NCBI GenBank assembly: GCA_021647785.1
Contig: JAKIUC010000044.1
Location: 1 to 36,788, forward strand
Reading direction: 5' to 3'
Length of the DNA: 36,788 bases
From: Melioribacteraceae bacterium
GTDB taxonomy: Bacteria; Bacteroidota; Ignavibacteria; Ignavibacteriales; Melioribacteraceae
In this document: positions 30,375 through 36,788 of the stretch, piece by piece
Position numbering within the stretch: the stretch's first letter is position 1
Layout: each line of letters starts with the position of its first letter
Translations under genes and position numbers: made by a program
The notes under the pieces: model-generated
Database searches by the model: none
The model's input: the letters and a program-made list of their open reading frames with translations, nothing else
Told to the model about the DNA's origin: nothing

Positions 30375-33300
30375 TCTGAAAATGTTACTGAACTTGCGTT
30401 GCTCTGAGCTTGCGTTGCGTTGAGCTTGTCGAAATGTCGAAGAGTCGAAGCACCAGCTGTTAATCTATAAAAATATATACCTGTACTTAGGTTTTTGGCA
30501 TTAAATTCTACTTCATAGCTTCCACTTGTTTGTCTCTCATTTACCAATGCTTCTATTTCCTCACCAAGAGAATTATAAACTTTTAGTGTTACAAACATTG
30601 CATCTCCATTAGGTATATCATATCTAATTATAGTACTTGGGTTAAATGGATTTGGATAGTTTTGCGATAACTTAAATTCCTTTGGAGAATTTATTTCTAC
30701 TTCAATAATATTAGAGTATTCAAATGAACCATCCGTGTCTATTTGTTTCAATCTATATTTTACTAAGCCACTTAAATTATCAGCATCTATGAATGAATAA
30801 TCTTTAGGGGAGTTGCTGTTACCATGCCCTTCAACAAATCCTATCATTTTCCAGTCTGTCCTGACGGGCGTAGTTCCATCCTTTTGGAACGAAGACCGTT
30901 CAATTTCAAAACCATAATTATTTACTTCTGTTGCTGTTTGCCAATTTATCTGAACTTTATTCCTAACAATAGTTGCAAAAAATTTAATTAATTCAACTGG
31001 AAGTATATTAGCTTGCTGAAATAGAACTTGAACAATATCGTTATCGTCTGGAAGTGAAAATGAATGCATCTCCGAATCTATAAGTGCATTATCTCTACTT
31101 TCATTAACAAATTGCCAAACATTCGAACCATTTATATGGTCTTTATTGTCATTAATATATTTTAACCAGCTTTCAAATATTTCTGCTTTTTCTTCTTTAG
31201 CATAACCAAATTCACCAACAACCAGTGGCTTGCCATATTTATTTGCTATATCCATATGTTTTTGCATCCAATTAAGTCCTTCCTGTTCAAAATCTGAATT
31301 AAACCATTTATCGGGGTATAAATGAATATTTGCATAGTCGATGTAAGGCACTTGAATATTCTTGGTAAAGCTGATTCCTTTTGACCCATTATATACCCAG
31401 TGTGATTCTTCTTTTAGTGAATCATAACCTTCTTCACCAACACTGACTAGATGATTTAAGTCTAAAGCTTTTATATATTCTGACATTTCATAAATCCAAC
31501 TTCTAATAATGTTGCCTGTTGGATCATTACCTCCATTATTTGGTTCATTTATTAGTTCCCATGCCATTATTGTGGATTCATCTTTGTATCTCGTTACTAT
31601 CTCAAAAACATAATCACGATATATTTTTTTTATATCTTCATCAGTATAAAAAATTTCTTTTGGGGACGTTTCTTTTCCAACCCAATCTGCATATTGTCTA
31701 ATTCCACCGTAATCGTCCCAATAATTGACTAAAGTCACAATTAGTTTAAAGTTTTTACTTTTTGCTTTTATTATAACACTATCAAAAGCAAAAAAACTAT
31801 AACTAAAAGTATTTCCATATTTCCACTGCATTTTTGAAATTGAATTAGGGTCATCATTAAACCCCCATGTACGAATTACATTTAGATTATTATCAGCACA
31901 TTGTTCTAATATTTCGTCAATTATATTTTTATTTCCACGTTTATATTCATCTTGGAGCCAATATAAATTATTACCCACAAATCTAAATGGAGCATTATTC
32001 AAGTATAGACTCTTTGAGTTATCATCAATATAAACAAAACCCTCTGGAATACGCCTACCTTCTTGACCAATTGTTATTATAAATTCATCTGCTTCATTTT
32101 GTATATTGTAAAATCTTATTTCTCCATTTCTGTTTGCTTTAGTATTGTTTGGTTTTATAACAATTTGAAGATCTTCTGAATTCCCTGAAAGAATCGTCTT
32201 TTCATAATTATTTACCTCAATCCATTCGCTACCAGCAATTTCAACATCCCAGGAAAGAGGTGTTGTACCAATATTTGTAATTTGACCATTTGAAAAAGTT
32301 TTGTTGCTAATATTACCAAGTGCATTAATACTTATATTTTTTTCAATATTAGTTATTTCTAAATTGCTATTAAATACGTCTTCACTAGGGTTTTCTATTT
32401 TTACATTATCTAAATCATTATCATCATTATTATCTCGAGTATCATCTTTTACATTACCTCTATAGATCTCTATCTTCCAATCATACTTCTCATTAGGAAA
32501 TTTACCTTCTTCACCTACTTCACAATATCTTACATTTCCATCTTGAGAACCTGTTATCTCGTACTCTTCGCTTTCATGCCATATTGTCCAACTACCCGTC
32601 CCATCTTTCTGAAAAAAAACTTTTGCTTTTACTGTAAGTTTTTGGTTTGGATTGTTCGCATGATTTTTTGTTACTGCTTTCCATTTTAATCGTCCACTAC
32701 TTATAAAGCCATCTTCATCCTCGTCTATTGATTCTTCTTCTACCCACCAAGTATCCTCTATAATGGCAGTCGGTTCATCTTCACTGGCAGTTTCAATTTT
32801 TACATCATTTAAATCAGAATCGTTGGAATAGTTGTACTCATCATCTTTGGATGATTTACCATCTCTATAAACCATTACTCGCCAATCATATAGTCCATGA
32901 GTCATTCCTGGACCTTCAATAGTAAAATATCTAACTATTGATCTAGCTACATTTACAACATCAGAATTCCACAGCTTCCAACTTCCGTTATTTTTCCGAT
33001 ATTCTACAACCGATTTAACATTTGGTTGATCTCCTTCATTTTCAACTCTCAATTTCCAATTTAACCTTGCACTACTAAAATATCCATCTCCATCTACATC
33101 ACTCTTATTTGACCACCATGCATTTTCGATATCTACTTTATTTTCAGGTTTCCCTGCTTGTTCAATAGAGACATATTTGTAATCTCCTTGAGAGTCAATT
33201 TTATTCCAAAATTTTACGTACCCTTCTCGATTTGAAACTCTAACATTCTCACTAATATAAATTGTTACGCTTGTCTTTTTTCCTCCATCTATACTCCCAG

Positions 33301-33889
33301 TTTCTTTAGATAGAGTAATCCAACTTTTAGAAATATCTGTTTCCCAATCAAGTTTTTCACCTCCCAAATTTTTAACATATCCTTGGTCTGAGCCACTATT
33401 TGAAGATGCTTTCCAATCTGTATTGAAATCTGAAATACTCAAATCTGCAGGTGGTTTTTTAACTTCAAACCAACCATACTCTTTTGTATCATAAGTTGAT
33501 GTATTATTCCAATTCTTTACTATACCAATACACTTAAAATCACCTGCTTTGTCAGGTGTCCAATAAAATGAAACAGCTTTTGTTTCTCCGGGTTCTACGC
33601 CCCAAGCATTTGTATTTTCTTCATAGAATTTTTGCAAATTATTATTATCAACTACTTTCATTACTAAAGTATAGGAGTTTTTCTCTGTTCCAGTATTCTT
33701 TACTGTAAATGCTATTTCTATTTTACTTCCTACAATTCTTTTAGTAGAAACAGTAATTAAATATGCTTTACCCGTCCAAGACTCAGCCAAAAGAAATGAA
33801 TTTATGATAAGGTAAACTAGTAAAAAACATATTTTCTTTTTGTTAGTATTTATACTCACCTCTACACTAATAAAATGATTAAAAGTCAA
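30347..33889 (-). CDS. secreted GH5-family glycoside hydrolase with T9SS tail
   Basis: Large secreted enzyme (up to 1,180 aa). Order: signal peptide (KKKICFLLVYLIINSFLLAE); Ig-like domain; BACON-like domain (about 150-250, ending VSIEQAGK); two tandem copies of a WW...DxDGxxSSxRLxWK module (about 255-375 and 380-510); second BACON-like domain (about 515-620); GH5 catalytic domain (about 625-980) with the acid/base in WELINEPNNGG and the nucleophile in VVGEFGYAK; and a C-terminal T9SS sorting domain (QNYPNPFNPSTIIRY, GIYFYRLTAG, TKKLILIK). The catalytic part resembles GH5_7 beta-mannanases, so mannan or glucomannan is likely but unproven. The TTG at 33,889 is uncertain; a GTG at 33,859 is another candidate. 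Two word repeats lie in frame within it. Confidence 0.85.
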   Translation of the reverse strand: MTFNHFISVEVSINTNKKKICFLLVYLIINSFLLAESWTGKAYLITVSTKRIVGSKIEIAFTVKNTGTEKNSYTLVMKVVDNNNLQKFYEENTNAWGVEPGETKAVSFYWTPDKAGDFKCIGIVKNWNNTSTYDTKEYGWFEVKKPPADLSISDFNTDWKASSNSGSDQGYVKNLGGEKLDWETDISKSWITLSKETGSIDGGKKTSVTIYISENVRVSNREGYVKFWNKIDSQGDYKYVSIEQAGKPENKVDIENAWWSNKSDVDGDGYFSSARLNWKLRVENEGDQPNVKSVVEYRKNNGSWKLWNSDVVNVARSIVRYFTIEGPGMTHGLYDWRVMVYRDGKSSKDDEYNYSNDSDLNDVKIETASEDEPTAIIEDTWWVEEESIDEDEDGFISSGRLKWKAVTKNHANNPNQKLTVKAKVFFQKDGTGSWTIWHESEEYEITGSQDGNVRYCEVGEEGKFPNEKYDWKIEIYRGNVKDDTRDNNDDNDLDNVKIENPSEDVFNSNLEITNIEKNISINALGNISNKTFSNGQITNIGTTPLSWDVEIAGSEWIEVNNYEKTILSGNSEDLQIVIKPNNTKANRNGEIRFYNIQNEADEFIITIGQEGRRIPEGFVYIDDNSKSLYLNNAPFRFVGNNLYWLQDEYKRGNKNIIDEILEQCADNNLNVIRTWGFNDDPNSISKMQWKYGNTFSYSFFAFDSVIIKAKSKNFKLIVTLVNYWDDYGGIRQYADWVGKETSPKEIFYTDEDIKKIYRDYVFEIVTRYKDESTIMAWELINEPNNGGNDPTGNIIRSWIYEMSEYIKALDLNHLVSVGEEGYDSLKEESHWVYNGSKGISFTKNIQVPYIDYANIHLYPDKWFNSDFEQEGLNWMQKHMDIANKYGKPLVVGEFGYAKEEKAEIFESWLKYINDNKDHINGSNVWQFVNESRDNALIDSEMHSFSLPDDNDIVQVLFQQANILPVELIKFFATIVRNKVQINWQTATEVNNYGFEIERSSFQKDGTTPVRTDWKMIGFVEGHGNSNSPKDYSFIDADNLSGLVKYRLKQIDTDGSFEYSNIIEVEINSPKEFKLSQNYPNPFNPSTIIRYDIPNGDAMFVTLKVYNSLGEEIEALVNERQTSGSYEVEFNAKNLSTGIYFYRLTAGASTLRHFDKLNATQAQSNASSVTFSETKKLILIK
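30396..30450. repeat. in-frame repeat insertion inside the T9SS sorting domain
   Basis: Coding strand CTTCGACTCTTCGACATTTC then GACAAGCTCAACGCAACG and GCTCAGAGCAACGC: repeated TTCGAC and GCTCA/CAACGC words. It splits the sorting domain after YRLTAGA, adding about 20 residues (STLRHFDKLNATQAQSNASS) before FSETKKLILIK. Relatives normally run from LTAG straight into FSETKKLILIK or similar. Confidence 0.7.
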
Positions 33890-33890
33890 A

Positions 33891-33910
33891 CCCCACCAAA
33901 AAACGTGGGA
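33891..33910 (-). terminator. small hairpin after the FISUMP gene
   Basis: Minus strand TCCCAC-GTTTTTTG-GTGGGG, a 6-bp stem (one G-T pair), 17 bases after the FISUMP stop. No clean T-tract follows, so it may be a weak terminator; a hairpin just behind a variable region is also usual in diversity-generating retroelements. Confidence 0.45.
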
Positions 33911-33926
33911 TAAATAGTCAACAGAG

Positions 33927-34106
33927 CTAGTCCTTCAAGCAGCGAACACTAAAACCGTGAGACTTGTCGTCATAGTAGAAGTAAACATAGCTGTAATTAG
34001 ATCTAAGGAGCATATTGCCAGCGACACTGCCATACTCCGTGGAACTCCAAAAGTTAGTGTAGCGACCTAAATTGTAGAAGTAACCAGTATAATTGTAACG
34101 GTAGCC
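33927..34106 (-). other. candidate DGR variable region at the 3' end of the FISUMP gene
   Basis: From GYRYNYTGYFYNLGRYTNFW to the stop. Nearly every hydrophilic or aromatic position uses an NNY codon (TAC, AAT, ACT, GAC, CAC), which is what mutation of AAY codons in a template would give. The conserved ends (GFSALF.GYRY; HGFSVRC) flank it as usual. No reverse transcriptase or template copy is present in this window, so activity cannot be claimed. Confidence 0.45.
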
Positions 34107-34898
34107 CGCAAACAGGGCAGAGAAGCCGGTTTCGTTGGTGTATGTATAACCACTTCTTGCGTTCTCATCTATTAGTTTTGTTGCTCTATCGCCTACTACA
34201 TAGGTTTCTAATGTTTGATACTCTGCTAATGTTGGTATGTGCCAACCGCTTGGGCAGATACCTTGAGTGCCTTCGGTGGTTACATATTGCATCGCTTCTG
34301 TCCATTCATATAAGCCTCCATAAGTGTCGCAATTGCTTGCGTTATTATTATAACAGTATTTTTCCATTATGCTGTTATCAGTTTGTTCAAAGCCATTAGT
34401 AGTGCTGTTTATCTTTGTACCTACATTAAGATTCTCTGCAAACCATGTTTGGGTGCCTATCGTAATCGTTTTATAATCTTGTCCGGAATATGTGATAATA
34501 TCAAAAATATTGCCTTGATAATATTCTTGGTCACCAAATAAATCATCTGCTAGTATTTTTATTATAAAATTGCTATTCTCTGCTCCAGTGTATTCCCATG
34601 TTATTGTTTTTGTATTACCCGCTGCAACATTGGGCCCAATATCTCCGGTTGTGGCACCATAATCAAAATCCCATGTTGTGCCTCCATCATCCGAGACTTC
34701 CATATAAACTGTAAATGTACTTTCCTCTGCATCTGCAACATCATATGTAACTGTTACTGTTGTGCCAGAAATTGTGAAGGCTACATTTGTTACTGTTGGG
34801 TTTGTGTTTGCAAATACTTCGACAGAGCTAAGCATAAGTAGTTGTGCTGTTAAAAAAACAAAAGATGCAATGTATAATAATCTATTTTTAATTTTCAT
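33927..34898 (-). CDS. secreted FISUMP-domain protein with DGR-like variable C-terminus
   Basis: 323 aa. Signal peptide (MKIKNRLLYIASFVFLTAQ to about 30), an Ig-like/fibronectin-like domain (about 32-125), and a FISUMP domain (about 133-323): DYKTITIGTQTWFAENL, YGGLYEWTEAM, ICPSGWHIPT, GFSALFAGYR, NFWSSTEYG, GFSVRCLKD. FISUMP is related to the C-type-lectin/FGE-like fold used by many diversity-generating retroelement targets. The last about 60 codons are dominated by N, Y, S, T, D with C or T in third position, richer in C than the rest of the gene. Ribosome site AGGAAAG. Separate unit from the GH5 gene, 37 bases upstream of it; likely surface adhesion or ligand binding. Confidence 0.85.
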   Translation of the reverse strand: MKIKNRLLYIASFVFLTAQLLMLSSVEVFANTNPTVTNVAFTISGTTVTVTYDVADAEESTFTVYMEVSDDGGTTWDFDYGATTGDIGPNVAAGNTKTITWEYTGAENSNFIIKILADDLFGDQEYYQGNIFDIITYSGQDYKTITIGTQTWFAENLNVGTKINSTTNGFEQTDNSIMEKYCYNNNASNCDTYGGLYEWTEAMQYVTTEGTQGICPSGWHIPTLAEYQTLETYVVGDRATKLIDENARSGYTYTNETGFSALFAGYRYNYTGYFYNLGRYTNFWSSTEYGSVAGNMLLRSNYSYVYFYYDDKSHGFSVRCLKD

Positions 34899-34940
34899 AT
34901 TGTCTTTCCTATTCTATTTAAGTAACATCAATTAATAATT

Positions 34941-34960
34941 GTCGAGGAATGGTCCTCGAC
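34941..34960. repeat. hairpin GTCGAGGA-ATGG-TCCTCGAC
   Basis: Perfect 8-bp stem with four-base loop, about 40 bases before the FISUMP start. Style as the other REP-like palindromes. On the minus strand it would sit in the leader of the FISUMP transcript. Confidence 0.6.
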
Positions 34961-34981
34961 TGCTGAGCAATATTTGTTTTT

Positions 34982-35187
34982 GCGATTTATCGCCATATAG
35001 TATTACCAACTAAATCCTTTCCGCGAAAAATGACGGAACATGTGTTTTTTATGTAAAGAATTATAACAAGATTTTATTCCTTTGTTTTTGTCTCATATCT
35101 CAAATCTATTATCTCATCCGCCGCGGCGGACTGCAACTTGTTGCGCTATAGTATTACCACTTAAATTCTTGTTTTTTATGTAAAGAA
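34982..35187. repeat. two direct-repeat units with different leading palindromes
   Basis: Unit A: GCGAT-TT-ATCGC (34982-34993) then TATAGTATTACCA (34996-35008) and GTTTTTTATGTAAAGAA (35044-35060). Unit B: GCAAC-TT-GTTGC (35133-35144), TATAGTATTACCA (35147-35159), GTTTTTTATGTAAAGAA (35171-35187). The palindromes differ in sequence but share the TT centre and 5-bp arms. Between them lies a TCCGCCGCGGCGGA palindrome (35117-35130) preceded by ATCTCA/TCTCA word repeats. AGTATTACC also occurs in the R1-R4 stems. No gene in 34,899-35,391. Confidence 0.65.
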
Positions 35188-35391
35188 ATTTTTCAGCAAT
35201 AAGCAGCCATCTTGTTCAATTCAGGAATAGCAGTTAGGTTCCTAAGTTTAAGAGCAATAATTAAGACCAATCTTCCATTTTCAGTAAGGAAATATTTGTA
35301 AGATTTGTTCACTTTTTTCAGTAAACCGAAAACTCTTGTATGTTAAAAGTTATAAAAAATGTTCTTTGAAATATTGAATAAAAAAGTTTTA

Positions 35392-36675
35392 TTACGGAAG
35401 AGAAGGTTTCCAGTTAAAATCATCAGATATTTTAGATATAGCTTCTCTGAAAGTTTTGTTGGTAACTCCATTTGCTATAAAACTACCATTAAGCAATTGT
35501 TGAAAAAGCATAAAATCATCTTTGTGTAAAGGATTAAACCCCTTGTAGTTGTTTCCATTTTCTGTTTTTCGCTCTGTTAATTGGCGAAGTTCTTTAAGCC
35601 CTTTATCGTTATTATCCATTTTCGAGAGAAAATCTGTATAACGACTTATTGCGGCTTTTGCAAATCTGATGATGTGTTCGATAGAATATATAGAACGCTT
35701 CATATTAGTAAGCTTTTTAACTACTTCTCCATCTTTCTGATGTACTTCTCTTATAACTTTTAACTCTGAAATATTATTAAATGTTACTTCTATTCGGAGT
35801 ACGCTGCCAGCTTTATTATAAATCTTTATAGATGTTGAACCATTTTTGTGTTTTACTCGATAACCGAGATATGTCTTTTTGTGACTAGTTTCTACTTTAC
35901 CTCCTTGTTGCCCTTTTTGTTTTTTACCTAAAAATGACAATACATCTTCCGGTGAAGCAGTTAAAACTGAATACTTAATTAGTTGTCCATATATTACGTC
36001 TAACTGACTCTGATCCTTAAACATAATATCTTTAGCATATTCTATTTGGCGTATTGACCAATGGTATGATAAATTCCATTTTGTAGATAATTCTTTTAAT
36101 ATCGGAACATATTTTTTAGCAAACCTATCAAATATTGATTGTAATTTAGGGATATCATAGCTATCGGATAATTCTTGAGATTTTATTAAATCATCAATCC
36201 AAGTAAAACAATTATCCTCTTTTTGATAATCTATATTGTTCGAAGACATTTCACGAGCTAACTTCTCTTTGCCATTAAAGTATATAGTTACCTTAAAAGG
36301 AAAGAAAGTTTGAATACGAAAAAAACAAAGACCTAAATCTTTATCTATAAAATAGTAATAGATATGCAAGCACTTTCTCTTACGGGAAACCAACTCCAAT
36401 CTCTGTGTATCCTTGTTTTTATAAATGTCAAAACTATTATCTAACTCCAAACAACTCAATATTGCAACCAAGCCTGGATGGTTACCCCTTTTTTCTATCT
36501 TCTTCCTTATCAATTCTTCTTTCCTTACGTGTGAATTGTTTAGATAAATGTATTCCACTTTTTCATTTTGGGATATTAGCCGAGCTTGTTCTTTTAGCTG
36601 TGCAGAGAATTTGTTCGCATAACTTGTAAAGTCTTTTAATAATATTTTATGTGCTGATAAATAGGGTCTCCTCAA
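35392..36675 (-). CDS. conserved protein of unknown function, 427 aa
   Basis: No signal peptide or membrane helix; basic and aromatic. Visible blocks: GNHPGLVAILSCLELDNSF, RKRKCLHIYYYFIDKDLGL, RIQTFFPFKVTIYFNGKEKL (followed by AREMS), DNCFTWIDDL, then STSIKIYNKAGSVLRIEV and KLTNMKRSIYSIEHI. I have seen this block order in multi-copy uncharacterised proteins of environmental bacteria; the IKIYNK...LRIE wording recalls some replication or transposition proteins, which is only an impression. The TTG start lacks a ribosome site; GGAGA lies just inside the frame, so the true start may be a little downstream. Separate transcription unit. Confidence 0.6.
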   Translation of the reverse strand: MRRPYLSAHKILLKDFTSYANKFSAQLKEQARLISQNEKVEYIYLNNSHVRKEELIRKKIEKRGNHPGLVAILSCLELDNSFDIYKNKDTQRLELVSRKRKCLHIYYYFIDKDLGLCFFRIQTFFPFKVTIYFNGKEKLAREMSSNNIDYQKEDNCFTWIDDLIKSQELSDSYDIPKLQSIFDRFAKKYVPILKELSTKWNLSYHWSIRQIEYAKDIMFKDQSQLDVIYGQLIKYSVLTASPEDVLSFLGKKQKGQQGGKVETSHKKTYLGYRVKHKNGSTSIKIYNKAGSVLRIEVTFNNISELKVIREVHQKDGEVVKKLTNMKRSIYSIEHIIRFAKAAISRYTDFLSKMDNNDKGLKELRQLTERKTENGNNYKGFNPLHKDDFMLFQQLLNGSFIANGVTNKTFREAISKISDDFNWKPSLP

Positions 36676-36721
36676 ATTGAGTTAAGTTATTGAAAACAAA
36701 TGTGTTAAGGACAAAAAGCCC

Positions 36722-36769
36722 TTGCATATATGCAAAGATATCCGTATATTTGTTATATAACTTTGCATT
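36722..36769. repeat. palindrome and inverted repeat upstream of the unknown gene
   Basis: TTGCATATATGCAA (36722-36735) is a full palindrome; ATGCAAAG (36730-36737) pairs with CTTTGCAT (36762-36769). They lie 50-95 bases before the 427-aa gene and could be an operator or binding site for its product. Confidence 0.5.
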
Positions 36770-36788
36770 TAATAAATAAGCAGACCAA

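Noticed and set aside
33927-36675. A complete diversity-generating retroelement
   Set aside because: The 427-aa protein has no YxDD reverse transcriptase motif, and no template copy of the variable region is found on either strand. Only the target-like gene is supported.

Overview
The window looks like the chromosome of an AT-rich, Gram-negative member of the Bacteroidota/Chlorobi/Ignavibacteria group, and Ignavibacteria-like is my best guess. The reasons are a type IX secretion C-terminal domain with the wording QNYPNPFNPST, a TonB-dependent receptor with an N-terminal carboxypeptidase-like domain, a FISUMP-domain surface protein, an E1 component with alpha and beta parts fused, and dense short palindromic repeats. 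The lineage is inferred from protein style only; there is no rRNA gene here.

Layout. 1-3,077: a ferredoxin-dependent 2-oxoacid oxidoreductase operon (minus strand, ferredoxin-alpha-beta-gamma) behind a strong hairpin/T-tract placed just before its first start codon. 3,523-6,150: TonB-dependent receptor with its own terminator. 6,597-13,551: an operon for lipoate and a branched-chain-type 2-oxoacid dehydrogenase (lpdA, lipB, fused E1, E2, then lipA), with a TumE-type toxin-antitoxin pair lodged between E2 and lipA. 13,676-14,342: a DUF2281 antitoxin with a truncated PIN toxin, then a 238-bp palindrome-filled element with terminal inverted repeats. 14,435-17,829: mnmA, a hemolysin III-like protein and an AbgT transporter. 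18,017-20,854: a broken methyltransferase, a haem-binding DUF3365 lipoprotein, aroQ, a small conserved gene, and a Ppx/GppA phosphatase on the plus strand. 21,002-23,058: a full-length alkyl sulfatase gene with four separate lesions. 23,432-26,334: a Dabb protein, two VapBC modules with readable promoters, dtd and prmC.

26,335-30,375 is an accessory island: remnants of a VapC and a DUF2442 protein, a DUF4258/DUF2283 pair, two divergent HigBA modules, four copies of a conserved hairpin element (R1-R4) that alternate with the modules, and two copies of a small one-helix membrane protein gene that bracket the HigBA pair. 30,347-34,898 encodes a large secreted GH5 glycosidase with a T9SS tail and a secreted FISUMP protein whose 3' end looks like a diversity-generating-retroelement variable region. 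The right end carries an unrecognised 427-residue protein.

Themes. (i) Central carbon and amino-acid catabolism: both a ferredoxin-linked and an NAD-linked complex for 2-oxoacids, the latter with its own lipoate synthesis. (ii) Heavy toxin-antitoxin load: six recognisable modules or pairs plus three remnants. (iii) Many small palindromic repeats, some inside genes, where they are translated in frame as low-complexity linkers. The most interesting signal is the R1-R4 family: stem variation is tolerated by G-U pairing only if the minus strand is the RNA, all copies point the same way whatever the gene orientation, and R2 sits directly behind a consensus promoter. This suggests a family of short RNAs or leader terminators tied to toxin-antitoxin genes.
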